Below are positions 35,372 to 47,025 of a DNA stretch of 64,000 nt, in pieces. The first letter of the stretch is position 1; the number at the start of each line of letters is the position of its first letter. This DNA comes from Lineolata rhizophorae (taxonomy: Eukaryota > Ascomycota > Dothideomycetes > Lineolatales > Lineolataceae): the NCBI GenBank assembly GCA_010093515.1, contig MU001673.1, positions 254,904 to 318,903 of the forward strand. Direction: 5' to 3'. A program made the position numbers and the translations under genes. The notes beneath the pieces were generated by a model. It had not been told where the DNA came from. It saw only the letters and a program-made list of their open reading frames with translations, and searched no databases.

Positions 35372-38300
35372 ATGGCTGACGATATCGCCATCGACAAGGC
35401 CGTGTTCCACGACCGGCTGGCGTCGTTCATCTCTCAGTGGAAAGCCGACAAACGCACCAACGATGTGTTCAACGGTGTGGGCTCCATCGTTGTTATCGTG
35501 GGCAAGTCGAGCGCAGCAGCCGTCTATGGCAAGAACACTGCATTTCAGCTTTGGTTGCTGGGCTATGAGTTTCCGGCAACGCTATTCATCCTCACCGTCG
35601 ATGGCATCACCATAGTCACCACCAAGAAGAAGGCCGCCTATCTGGAACCTCTCCAGGGTGGCAAAGTCCCGGTCAAGATCCTCGTCCGCGGCAAAGATGC
35701 TGAGCAGAATGCGAAACAGTTTGACGAGTGTGTGGATATTATTAAGAAGGCGGGGGTAAGCAAAATGGCTCCGCTTGTGTGTTCTGTAAATTCCTACTAA
35801 CGTCCCTCCTAGAAGCGCGCTGGCGTCATGAAAAAGGAAGAGACTACCGGACCGTTCGCGGAGGAGTGGAGGAAGGCTTTGGAGAGCGCCTCTAAGGATA
35901 TTGAGGAAGTCGACATCTCGGTCACACTATCAAATGCTGCGCTAGCGGTTAAGGATGAGAGGGAGCTGGTATGTGCATGGGTCTGTTGTGGTTTATGGGC
36001 GCGCTGCTAACTGCGGAACAGAGATCTGTCCGTGATGCTTCTAGGGCATCGAGTGGCGTCATGCACAGTTACTTCGTCGAAGAAATGTCCGACATCCTTG
36101 ACGCCGAGAAGAAAATAACTCACTCAGCGCTCGCGGAAAAGGTGCAAAACAAGATCGACGACAGCAAATTTTTCTTGTCCCTCAAAATTCCAGGCAAATT
36201 TGACCCGATGAGCCTCGACTGGGCTATGATGCCGATTATACAGAGTGGTGGGAAGTACGATCTCAGGTTTCCCGAACCTGACGATAGCAACCTCCACGCC
36301 GGCGTCATAGTTGCTGCCCTTGGCCTACGTTACCAAACGTACGCGTCCATGATTGCGAGGACGTACATGGTTGACCCCAACAAGTCTCAAGAGAACAACT
36401 ACAAGCTCCTAGCTTCGATCCATGAGATGGTGCTGAAGTCAATTCATGATGGTGTTGCTGCTAAAGATGTGTACAACAAGGCTATCAACTTTCTGAAGTC
36501 AAAGAAACCCGACCTCGTCGACCACTTCCTCAAAAACGTGGGGCATGGCATTGGGATTGAAAATCGTGATTCAACGCTTGTCCTCAATGGCAAAAATACG
36601 CGAGTTCTCCGTGACGGCATGACTTTGTGCATTAGCACAGGATTGCAGGATCTCAAGAATCCCCAGCCGCAAGACAAGAAGAGCACAGTATATTCCATGA
36701 TACTCTCCGACACTGTTCGCGTGGCCAGCAGGGACACTATGGTTTTCACGAAGGATGCGCCATACGACCTCGATTCAGTGTCGTTCTTTTTTAAGGATGA
36801 CGAGGAACCGGCCCCAAAGCCGAAGGCGAAGAAGGAGGGACGTGTTGGAACAATCGCGGCGGGCAATATTACTAGTACACGGCTTCGTAATGAACGTACA
36901 ACGAACCAAGACGCAGAGAAAGAAGCTGCACGACGAGAGCATCAGAAGGAGCTGCACGCAAAAAAACAGCAGGAGGGCTTGGACCGGTATGGTGAAGGCA
37001 CGGGGAACATCAACGGCACTGAGGAGAAGAAGTTCAAGCGCTTTGAATCTTATAAGCGAGACAACCAATTTCCGACAAAGATCGACTCGCTTCAGATCCT
37101 CGTTGACCCAAAGGCGTCGACTGTCATCCTTCCCATCATGGGGCGGCCTGTCCCTTTCCACATTCACACCATCAAGAACGCAAGCACCACACCGGAAGGC
37201 GATATGACATTTCTTCGCATCAACTTCCTATCTCCGGGTCAGGGTGTTGGCAGGAAAGACGAACAGCCTTTCGAGGACCCTCAAGCACACTTTGTGAGGA
37301 GTTTGACTTTTCGCTCGAAGGATATAGACCGAATGGACCGCATATCTCAGCAGATTACTGAACTGAAGAAAGAGGCTGTTCGCCGCGAGCAGGAGAAGAA
37401 GCAGATGGAAGACGTCATAGAACAGGATAAACTCACCACGGTGAAAAACCGGAAGCCGTATAATCTCGGTATGGTATTTATTCGTCCGAGCTTGGATGGC
37501 AAGCGCGTCCCAGGTACGATCGAGATCCATCAGAACGGTCTCCGCTACAACCACGGCGACCATGGTCAACGTGTAGATGTTCTCTTCAGCAACGTCAAAC
37601 ATTTGTTCTTCCAACCGTCCGTACACGAGATGATCGTCATCATTCACGTCCATCTCCAAAACCCTATCATGATCGGCAAGAAGAAAACCAGAGACGTCCA
37701 GTTCTACCGCGAAGCGACGGAAATGCAATTCGACGAGACTGGCAACCGCAAGCGGAAGCACCGTTTTGGCGACGAGGAAGAATTTGAAGCGGAGCAGGAG
37801 GAGCGTCGGCGTCGGGCGCAGCTCGACAAGGAGTTCAAGAGCTTTGCGGAAAAGATAAGCGATGCCGGCAGAAACGAGGGTATCAGTGTTGACATCCCCT
37901 TCCGTGAGCTTGGTTTCAACGGCGTGCCTTCCCGTTCGAGCGTGTTGATGCAGCCGACGACAGACTGCCTTGTCCAGCTGACTGAGCCTCCTTTCTTCGT
38001 CGTGACGCTGAGCGAGATTGAAATCGTGCACTTGGAGCGTGTGCAGGTGAGATTAGACCCCACTTCTGACGATATTCTACGGTGCTAATCAATGTTTTAC
38101 ACGTTGCAGTTTGGACTCAAAAACTTCGACATGGTTGTCGTATTCCACGATTTCAACCGCCCGCCTGTGCACATCAACACAATCCCCGTGGAATCGCTAG
38201 ACGCGGTTAAAGACTGGCTCGATAGCGTTGAGATACCGTACTCCGAGGGCCCGCTCAACCTCAACTGGACCACCATCATGAAAACTGTCACCACGGATCC

Positions 38301-38610
38301 GCATCAGTTTTTCGTTGACGGTGGCTGGAGTTTCATCGCCAACGGCAGTGACGACTCCGAGCAAGAGTCTTCTGAAGAGGAATCCGCTTTTGAGATCTCG
38401 GATGAGGATCTCGCCGAGAGCGAAGAGAGCTCTGAAGAGGACTCGGAATTCGATGAGAACGCTAGTGCGGAAGCGAGCGACGACATGAGCGGCGAGGAAG
38501 AGAGTGAAGGTGAGGATTGGGACGAGCTTGAGAAGAAGGCTAAGAAGAGAGACAAGGAGAGCGGGTTGGAGGAGGAAGAGAAGAATGCGGTGAGGAAGCG
38601 CAAGAGGTGA
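35372..38610 (+). CDS. SPT16: FACT complex histone-chaperone subunit Spt16
   Basis: Four exons (35372-35755, 35813-35968, 36022-38046, 38110-38610) encode 1,021 residues, the normal length. All introns (57, 53 and 63 bases) are phase 0 with standard signals. The order is the N-terminal lobe ([16 protein letters not shown]...), a catalytically dead aminopeptidase-like domain (about 180-420; [30 protein letters not shown]), the Lys/Glu-rich linker, the SPT16 dimerisation and middle domains ([45 protein letters not shown], a tandem PH fold) and a very acidic, Ser-rich C-terminal tail ending in a basic KRKR. With Pob3/SSRP1 it reorganises nucleosomes during transcription and replication in the nucleus. 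The gene seems intact. Confidence 0.98.
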
Positions 38611-38754
38611 GCAGCTGGAGTTGGCATTGCGTTGCTATCTGCTACGGGCCATTACTGGAACGAGCGAGGTTTGGACACCTCTTAGTGCAAATTGTCGACT
38701 GCAGTTTTAGGAGCAAAAGCTTGCTCACAGCAGATAGTATCTAGGAGGCTGATG

Positions 38755-38787
38755 TTGAAATGGCCTCGGCCTAACCGGCCATTTCAA
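38755..38787. repeat. Inverted repeat, 11-bp arms, 11-base loop
   Basis: TTGAAATGGCC (38755-38765) and GGCCATTTCAA (38777-38787) are perfect inverse copies. It lies about 150 bp after the SPT16 stop codon. It could form a hairpin in the transcript's 3' UTR or be the trace of a small element. Confidence 0.8.
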
Positions 38788-38879
38788 TGTGGGATGATGG
38801 CAATTAGGTTCTTGAGGTAGTTCTTGTCTCTAGTATTCCTGTATTCTAATGTGCTTGACTTGTCTTTTCTGCTTGGAAG

Positions 38880-38902
38880 GGCCTCGAAGGATACCCGAGG
38901 CC
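38880..38902. repeat. Inverted repeat, 7-bp arms
   Basis: GGCCTCG (38880-38886) and CGAGGCC (38896-38902) flank a 9-base loop. It resembles the GGCC-centred arms of the repeat 100 bp to the left. Confidence 0.7.
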
Positions 38903-40587
38903 ATTGAAGATTTCCGGCAGCTTCGGTAACACTATCGGAGAAGGCGGCTCGGCGAACGTAGTGATCGCGCGAGGCATAGAAAAAAAAAAGTGCTTTTTTT
39001 TAACATCATGGCACATCAAACTTTCGAAATTTGGCGATCTGTCATGTAGACAGGCCCCAGGGCGACACGTTTGGCCGATGTGGTCGGAAGACAGGTGACC
39101 CCATCTGACAACAATGAAGCCCTTGCACGGCGGGCCACGGATCTAGAATCCTTCTCGGTTATCCGAGTATTAACCTTAAGTTGGGCCATTCTACATTGCA
39201 CTCCCTAGACAGTTGCTGTCAGAGGGCCTGTGCCCACTGCCTGTGGGCGCCTCCGGCCGCGGAGGCTCTCATGATGTCATGCATCGTGACTCAACACCAA
39301 CATGGACACAGATACTGCGTCCTAAGGTGTAATTGAAGCACTTGGATGCTGCCAGGACTGACGTTAGTATAGGCTAGCAGCGAAAACGTACTGCAATCTA
39401 GCTCAGGGAAGCAAGCCGCAACCCCACGAGCGGTCGTATTGACGTTGTTCACGGATGGCGGGCTGTTCGTTCTGGTCGTTTGGCGAGGCTGAGCGAGTCT
39501 ACAAGCACCCGGATGCCGTACGTATAGGTACGGCGGAAGGCAGATGCACCCGAGGCAAGATTCAAGGACGGGAGCCAGCCTAGCGGAGGTCATCTGCTCT
39601 TCGAAGTTTGGTGCTAATCGTACTACCTCTGCCCAAGGCCGAGTCTCGAGGTCTCCAACGGATCGCCTTGTGGACGGTGACCGCTCGATCAACGGCGCCA
39701 AGGCCGTCCGTTACCGATGCAGTCAGGAGAGCACTGCGACTACGCACAGCGCGCGGCAGCAGAAGCGGCGGTGTACAGTATATAAGGGGCGGCAGGATCG
39801 GCGGGGAACAGCAGTGCCCGGGCAGCATGGGCGACCGGGCCGCGCGCAGCCCGTACGCGGTGCGATTAGTCAATTGGCCGAAAACGCGCCTCGTGGTGTT
39901 CTTCCATGCCGACGGGCAGGCGGTTGATATTTCAAACGGGCACGGGAACCAGCGGCCGCCGGCCTGGCAGGCCTGGGCGCAGCAAGAGTCACGCCAGACG
40001 CTTGCGGCGGCGCGCAGGGTCCTGCGAGGTCGGGGGTGGCGCCGCCCGGCACCCGCGTCGCTGGAAGCCGCCCGAATCGACCAGGCCCGCCCAGATTCGC
40101 GAGCGCGTCGGACGCCGCCGCACGCCCAAGTGCTTCGCCCGTCCTCCCCCAGCCAGCCGTCTGCCGACCAGAAGGCTGCTGTGCAAGGGACGGTGCTGCC
40201 GCGCCGTCCTGGCCGGCGCCCGAGCATGGAGCGAGGCCGCGAAGTCTCTGCCGCAGCGCGAAGCGCACGCCCAAGACCGCGGCGGTGTCCCCGACGGCTC
40301 GTGAAGGCCGCCGGCGGCGCAGGAGGCTCGGCGACCTCGCGCGCGGGCTCGCCAAGCATCCCTAACGTGATTTTTATTCCCAGCCGAAATAGCCCGTGGT
40401 TGGCCAGCCTGGCATTCGCGAAAGGGATATTAGGACGCTGTGGTCATGATCAAACGGCACGTTTACATGGGCCAGTCAGCCTCTGTCATTAGACATCGCA
40501 CCCTCAATTATTTGCCGCAAATCCACGGTCGCCTCGCTCGAAGCCAGACGGCCAGTTCGAATATCCTCACCACACCCCGGCTACAAC

Positions 40588-41944
40588 ATGGTCGACAAGT
40601 GGCCACCACCGGTGACGATGCCGTTTGCTACCGAAAGCTTGGCGGCGAGCTCGTTGCCCACTCCAAGTCAGTCTCACGGCGTTAGCGCGGTCAACTGATC
40701 CCGTTTTAGTTCTCGCGCGTCGCAGAGCCTCATTCGACCCGATCACGAACCAAGCAACTAACTGTAGGGTAGTGCAATCCACTGCATCCTCCTCCTCCAA
40801 CATCGCTCAGTACGGACAGCAGACTGATCCGTTCTGTAGCGCAGGATACTCTCAGAATGCTTCTGTCGGAGACGCAAACACTCTAACCGCCGAGTACCCT
40901 ATCGAGGAGTTCATCTCGTCCGATTATATCGACAACCGACCCTTGGACAACATTGAAAATCGACAATCCGAACAAATCAACCAGCCCCTCCGGCCAACCG
41001 CCTCTCCCGCTCCCTTGCCTCAACATCCCCGCCATGTCTACGGTGCCATCAAACCGAACCCGTTCTCTCGCACGTCCCCCGGTCATGCCATTTTTCCTTT
41101 GAACCAACCTCAGGACTGCCTTCCTAGTTCAGGCAGCAGCAGGCTGCGGGAACAAGCGTTCCCGGGGATTCCTACCCCCTCTGCATTCGGCAGCCCGGCA
41201 ACAGATATGTCCAGCTACCAATTACGGACGGTAGATCCTCTACTGACGACCGGCGCACAGGTGCCGCCGCCGCCATCGCCCTCCATGAGCACACGTCTGG
41301 TCACTTCGGCCGCCATCTCACCGCTCACACCTGCCATCACCGATTCCTTCTTCAACGAAGCCGCCAGAGCCTCGTCGCAATCTGACTTCGACAGCGAAGG
41401 AGAAGACAATCCCGAGTTCGAACCCGAGCCCGGCGACGTAGACGTACAACAGCAAGATGAGCAGCAGCAGCAATTTGCAAGCAAAGGCAAAGAACGCCAA
41501 GAGCCGACCTCTTCGTCCCCAAGAAAAGACGACGTCGACAAGCCACCTCCGCCGAAGCGCAAGCGCGGTCGGCCGCCCCTGCCTAAGCCGGAGCCGGGCT
41601 CCAACATTATCCCCGGCAGCCGCCGCCTGCCTCACAATCAGGTCGAGCGCAAGTACCGCGAAGGTTTGAACGCACAGCTAGAGCGGCTGCGCCACGCCGT
41701 GCCCACCCTACCGCAGGGCGAGAACGTCGCTCAGAAGCCCTCCAAGGCCATGGTGCTAGCCGCGGCCATCGAGTACATCCACGGGCTCGAGAATGAACGC
41801 GACACCTTGCTCGACGAAGTCGAACAGCTGCGTAACATGCTATCTGGAGGCGGGCGCCCGATGCAGCCTTCGGGCTGGGCCGGCAGGGGGTTCGCTGGGA
41901 GGGGTTACGGGAGCAGAGGGTATGGGTGGAGACGTGGTACTTGA
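40588..41944 (+). CDS. bHLH transcription factor with SREBP-type tyrosine and AT-hook-like motif
   Basis: Two exons (40588-40666, 40773-41944) encode 416 residues; the intron uses GTCAGT and the second of two TAG acceptors, which is the one that keeps frame. The N-terminus and middle are disordered (Ser/Pro/Gln, then an acidic and glutamine stretch). A KRKRGRPPLPK motif at about residue 290 resembles an AT-hook. The basic helix starts at H314 and has H314, E318 and R322, the E-box-contacting pattern, with Y321 where most bHLH proteins have Arg. This tyrosine is the mark of the SREBP class. The loop-helix 2 part (SKAMVLAAAIEYIHGLENERDTLLDEVEQLRNML) continues as a leucine-zipper-like coiled coil. 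The C-terminus is a Gly/Arg repeat. No membrane segment is present, unlike true SREBP. It is a nuclear DNA-binding regulator; the targets are unknown. Confidence 0.88.
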
Positions 41945-43839
41945 AGGGTGAAGGACGCGATGAGAAACCCGCGTGGCGGTCCATTGCACGCATGGATCGA
42001 GACTGGGTCCCGGAGAACCATGCAACGCCTTCAGAATGCCTTGAAGTTTTGGCGTACGCTGAATCGACGCGCGTCCGGGGCTGAGACGCGTGTCGAGCAG
42101 GCGTGTTCCGTACGCGGAGTTCCTCCGAGAATTATCTTGGATTCTTGTGCATGGGTTATTCTCGATGCGGAGTTTATGGAGTCGTTACTTTTTTATTTGT
42201 TGCGTCACTGTTTTCTTGAGAGTGCTAATCTCCCCTCTTAGCGGCTGCATGACTTGATGGTTGGCAACTATGAGTATGCCCCCTAATATTGCAGTAATGA
42301 CATTAAAAGGAGGGTAACATGTTTGTTCATGAAGGGGAATAATGTGGTAAATGGACATGATCTCATTAAACACGGAAAGGTCAAAAGGTTCTCACTTTAA
42401 CAGTGAGTAGCAGCGTTTCCTTGGCTGATTCCAATAGGTTGGGTTCCCCAATGTGATTTTGGGCCTGATTCTTCTGGTTCAACTTGTACACAGAAATGCT
42501 TGAAGAGGTAAGATATAGAGAGCTCACGCAACGTTTTAACCGTGTACTATAGCATAACGCATTCATAGATATGCTCTAGCGAGCACTAAATGGACGGCGA
42601 CGGGCTTATAGTCGCTGCCCTAGCAGACATAATGAGAAAATACGAACTATTTCGCAAAATCTTAATGCCAGGACGCCAGCCACGCTTCCCTACGCTCAGT
42701 TCAGGCTAATGTGGATCCGTAGACGTGGAAGAGCTGCATCTCGATCTTGGAGGGGCGCGTACCTCTACCGAATCTAGACACCTGCATACGTAGTACACTA
42801 GAGTAAATAAAGAGTGCCATCCGTGTTTCTCCAAGAGGTGACCAATAACTCAACGTGATACATTTGCCGGGATTTGGCAGCATGTCGCTCTCCCCTTCAA
42901 ACACCAAAAACAACACACTTGGCCAAGATAGGCAAGCGCGCGACAATCTATGAGGCAGAAGGTATGCCGTAGGAGGTAGGTGATCAGATGAAGCATGAAG
43001 ATTGGTGATGCGGCTCCCTCGAGTGAATTTTGGGGTTAGCCCGTTCGTGATGCGCGATCTCGAGGATATCATGAGCTGCATATTACAAAGCTAGGAACAA
43101 TGCACCGAATAACCGCAGGAGCCGCTATTTATGAGGTAAAGGACGCCAAGCCAGATCGGGAGCGTCCATGCTATGGTATCAGAATGGGCTGTGTTTCATG
43201 TTGCTCTGGTTTTAGTGTATGTAATGTGGTTTACGTACGCAATCTCGCCTACAGCGGTGAAAACCAACTTCCGCTCGCTTCGTAGCATCAACCAATCAAT
43301 CATACGATTTCCAACACTACAAGTTGTTAGCAGAGGCGTGTCTCCCTCAACAACATCATGTCACAGCTGCAAAATGCCGGCCGAGTTAGTCAGGACGTTC
43401 GCAGCTCCCGCGGTATTGAGCCGCCATGTTTTGCAGCGCAACTGGATTTCTTTCGGGCTCAGCAGCCCCGAGCGCGAATGGGTGGGGATTAGTAGAAAGT
43501 CGGCACTTTTGCCCCTAGAACGCCGACCGAGTTAGAAATCAACGCCTGGCTTACCGAGCTCGTTGGCAACTTAGAGGTGCGACGGCACAAAATATAAACT
43601 CGCTTTGGGATCGCCACAACTCAAACTCAACATACTCATCGGGGCGACTGAGCTATTTAACGAGACAAAGTCAAGTTGCCGTTTTCATTTAGGCCCTTCA
43701 CCTTAATCAATTAAGCATTTTGAAGCGTTTGCCCCGCCAATTCAATACCGATCGTCTTAAACGCCGACCGCTCCACACATCGGACGAGCGCACATAGCAA
43801 CATCGAAAAACGAGATTCGCGCAACAACCAGTTAGAACA
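41945..43839. other. Intergenic, no gene seen
   Basis: Mostly AT-leaning DNA. A 126-residue minus-strand ORF with a true ATG (42701-43081) exists, but it lacks any domain, membrane segment or conserved feature I recognise. The OYE promoter lies at the right. Confidence 0.5.
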
Positions 43840-45018
43840 ATGGGCTCTTTACCGAACGCAACCAATGCCGCGAGCTCGACAAAGCTCTTCCAGCCACTTA
43901 GGCTAGGGGCCAACACCCTCTCCCACCGCGTCGTCCTCGCGCCTCTCACCCGTTTCCGCGCCACGACAATGACACATATCCCTCTACCCATGGTTGCCGA
44001 GTACTACGCCCAGCGCGCCTCCTCGCAGCCTGGCGGCCTTCTCATCACCGAAGCCACCTTCATCTCGCCCCGCGCGAGCGGATACCCCAACCCACCTGCG
44101 ATCTGGAACGATGAGCAGATCACAGCGTGGAAGCGGGTAACGGAGGCGGTGCACGCTCGTGGTGGCATCATCTTCATGCAGCTGTGGGCCCTCGGCCGGG
44201 TAGCGGTCCCGGAAGTCTTAGCCCAGGAAGGTGAGCTCGTCGGGCAGAAGCTCGACCTCGTCTCGGCGGGCGACTTGGCCGCGGCGGAGGACAAGCCGAA
44301 GCCGCGGCCCCTAACCGAGGACGAGATCTGGGGCTACGTGGGCGACTTCGCGACGGCGGCCAAGAACGCCGTCGAGCGGGCCGGCTTCGACGGCATCGAG
44401 ATCCACGGCGCCAACGGCTACCTGGTCGACCAGTTCATCCAGGATGTGTCTAACAACCGGACCGACGCCTGGGGCGGCAGCATCGAGAACCGCGCCCGCT
44501 TCCCCATCGAGATCGCGAAGGCCGTTGCGAAGGAGGTGGGACCCGAGCGGACGGCCATCCGGCTCAGTCCCTATAGCGAGTTCCAGGGCATGCGTATGGA
44601 GGATCCGGTCCCGCAGTTCTCGGCCGTGCTCGAGGGCCTGAAGCCGCTCGGCCTCGCGTACGTGCACATGGTCGAGGCCCGCGTCTCGGGCAACATCGAC
44701 GTCGACACGGACGCTTCGCTCGAGTGGGCCATCAAGGTGTGGGACAACGCGTCACCAATGCTACTCGCCGGCGGCTATTTGCCGGACGGAGCGAGGGAGA
44801 CGGTCGACGAGAAGTATCCGAACTATGATCTAGCCATCGTGTTTGGGCGATACTTCATCTCGAATCCAGATCTGCCGTTCCGCGTCAAGAACGGCATCCC
44901 GTTGGCGAAGTACAACCGCGATACCTTCTACAACGCCCAAGGAGAACGTGGCTATATCGATGAACCGTTTAGCAAGGAGTTTATGGAGAGTGAGTGGGGG
45001 AAGAAGGTTCTCGCTTGA
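43840..45018 (+). CDS. Old yellow enzyme-type NADH:flavin oxidoreductase
   Basis: One intronless frame of 392 residues starting at ATG 43840. It is an FMN-dependent TIM barrel that reduces the C=C bond of alpha,beta-unsaturated carbonyls with NAD(P)H. Sequence marks in order are the N-terminal FQPLRLGANTLSHRVVLAPLTRFRA, the LLITEATFISPRASGYPN segment, MQLWALGR, the active-site HGANGYLVDQF with H189 and N192 that bind the substrate carbonyl, the NNRTDAWGGSIENRARF signature, and the FMN phosphate-binding GRYFISNPDLP near the end. The likely place is the cytosol. It is transcribed in the same direction as the P450 2 kb downstream and may act in the same oxidative pathway, but no synthase gene is near. 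Confidence 0.95.
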   Translation: MGSLPNATNAASSTKLFQPLRLGANTLSHRVVLAPLTRFRATTMTHIPLPMVAEYYAQRASSQPGGLLITEATFISPRASGYPNPPAIWNDEQITAWKRVTEAVHARGGIIFMQLWALGRVAVPEVLAQEGELVGQKLDLVSAGDLAAAEDKPKPRPLTEDEIWGYVGDFATAAKNAVERAGFDGIEIHGANGYLVDQFIQDVSNNRTDAWGGSIENRARFPIEIAKAVAKEVGPERTAIRLSPYSEFQGMRMEDPVPQFSAVLEGLKPLGLAYVHMVEARVSGNIDVDTDASLEWAIKVWDNASPMLLAGGYLPDGARETVDEKYPNYDLAIVFGRYFISNPDLPFRVKNGIPLAKYNRDTFYNAQGERGYIDEPFSKEFMESEWGKKVLA

Positions 45019-47025
45019 TAAAATCCATAAGTGCATTTAAATTTGGATACTTGCTGGGGGCAAACTGCGGACGTGATGGTCCCCATTTTGAGACTGGAGC
45101 TCTGGAAAGATCATTAGAACTAGACTTATCTTTTGAGAAATGAGACATTTTAGAAGCCATATACTCCAGTTTTGAAGTTGGCCATGACGCCGAGGACGAC
45201 CCTGATATTAGCCGAAGTGGTCTAATGCATCTTCATGTTGCATGTAAGGTGTGCGAGGGTTTTTAGAGACGCTTTAACGGTAGGAAGTGGCTATCCTCTA
45301 CCTACTTGAATCATCCGCAGCATTAGGTATTGGTCCGAGACCATTTCGGGTTCTGAAGTGTCTGGCTTAGAAATTCTTCTTATCCCCTAGTCGTTCTGGC
45401 CCCAGTCCGTCACTATCATTACTCGTAGACGAAGATTGAACCATGGGTGAACTATACAAGTAGCCCCAAACTGCTATGGCAAAATATGCGCAATGATGGG
45501 CTTCCAGCCATGAGGATTCTGGCCACAGCAAGATGCGATATTTCCAACCACTTGCTTGAAGTCAGAATCCAGATCGTGACCTTGTCAACTTGGTGGAAGT
45601 AGGACTGGATCCGCAAGTAATGTGGTCCGTGCCGAGTCCCGAGTGTTCGGGATACCTAGTTGACACTGAATCACTGTCATCGGATGCGACTATGGTCTAT
45701 CGAAAGCATCTATAGCCTAATGAGACGACCGGGGTCGGCAATTGCATTTGCCGGAGCAAGTGAAGCGTGTTCTTAGCGTAAAAGAGAGGCGATGCTATTC
45801 GTAGAGTGCACTGGTCAAGGCCCAAGGCCGGTCACCAACAGGTCTTAGCAGTACGGCAGTTAAAAGATCAAGGGTAGCTAACGAGTCGTCAAATTTGTGG
45901 TCAGGGCAGCTTATCATCCGAAAATTTGTAGGACCGGCTCTTGAATACATGGCTTTGTAGCTTGCTTCTCAGAAGTCAGCATGGGGAATAAAACACAGTC
46001 TGAAGCGTAGCTTAAGTGACTTTATTGCACCTTTTACTTCTTTCCCGCTCTCAAGACCACTCGTTGTGATGTCATTACTTCCACCGGGTGCCTCGCGGAG
46101 GTACGGTTCTAATCATTTGAAGTTCATGGAGAACGAACCATTGTAGTTATACGTAGTACGGCAGAGGCACGCTTACCCACAGTACGGTGCCCTAAACAGT
46201 CCGCATCCATGTTGCTACTGCTCGGGCCAATCGGAGTATAAGAGAAGGGGCTAAAATGCTCGCGTAACCTTGGTACGGAGTATCTGCTACCTTCTATGCG
46301 TGTTGTAGCGCTAGCTGCTCGGTTCCCGCCTCCACTTTGAAAGTGCCCATTCGCAGACCAGTCCGTCAATTAGGCGCCCGTAAGCAACGGCACTTTGGGC
46401 GCGCCGCCCTTTCGCTGCCATGGTAGATGTGGTCAAGTCGCATAAAAATCGCCGGGTTAGCTTATTCTCTCGTCCAAACCCTAGTCAGTCAGGGCCTTCT
46501 CACCGCTGGCTAGTCCTACGGCAGGCTCAGCTTCCGATGCAACGCATGCTGGTCGGCCAGTCGATTGCCCTATCATAGAGCCGTTTGTGGTAGCGGGGTC
46601 ATTTATTTCTGCGCGCACAGGACGCAGTTCTCAACACGTTGCCTACTTAGGCTCGTTACTTATGTCTTTCACAAGGAAGTACACTAGGCGTAATTGGAAT
46701 GATTTGCGATCCCGGCTCGGTTGCCAGCCAGGCCTAACCGGCAAAAAAAAAAGAAAAGAAAAAAACCGGGGTCAGCAACAGCTCTTCCGTCGCCGCTCGC
46801 ACTAGTCTGTATGTACAGTACATATATGCCTGAGCATAGCGGCCTGTCTTCCGAGACCCGAGATGTAGATCTTATTATGCCCCATCGAGTACATATATTT
46901 GGACGCGCGTGGCATTTCGATGTAGATAACGTTGCGCGCTCTTTCCCTTCCCTTGTAGACCTGCGTACTTATCGTTCAATATCGCTCTACACCATCTAAC
47001 AGATTCTTGGGAAGCTTTCCGAGCT
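45019..47025. other. Intergenic between OYE and P450, no gene seen
   Basis: 2 kb without a recognisable gene. It contains the palindromic TACGGAGTA at 46274-46282, a 20-bp near-copy of 61031-61050 at 46262-46281 and an A-rich run at 46742-46770. Confidence 0.5.

Larger units (their letters stand above)
38611..40587. other. Intergenic with several small inverted repeats
   Basis: The SPT16 3' region and the promoter of the bHLH gene. Inverted repeats lie at 38755-38787, 38880-38902 and 39249-39266, and an A-run/T-run pair at about 38981-39001. GC-rich overlapping ORFs at 39,600-40,500 lack domains and look spurious. Confidence 0.5.

Noticed and set aside
39608-40492. 294-residue plus-strand ORF and overlapping 259-residue minus-strand ORF
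   Set aside because: Both are Arg/Ala/Pro-rich, overlap each other on opposite strands in GC-rich DNA and have no domain, signal or splice support.
42701-43081. 126-residue minus-strand ORF with a true ATG
   Set aside because: No domain, signal peptide or membrane segment, and no splice partner; short enough to be chance.
46742-46770. A-rich run as the tail of a SINE or LINE
   Set aside because: No recognisable SINE body, pol III boxes or target duplication around it; more likely a simple repeat, like the one near 63,241.
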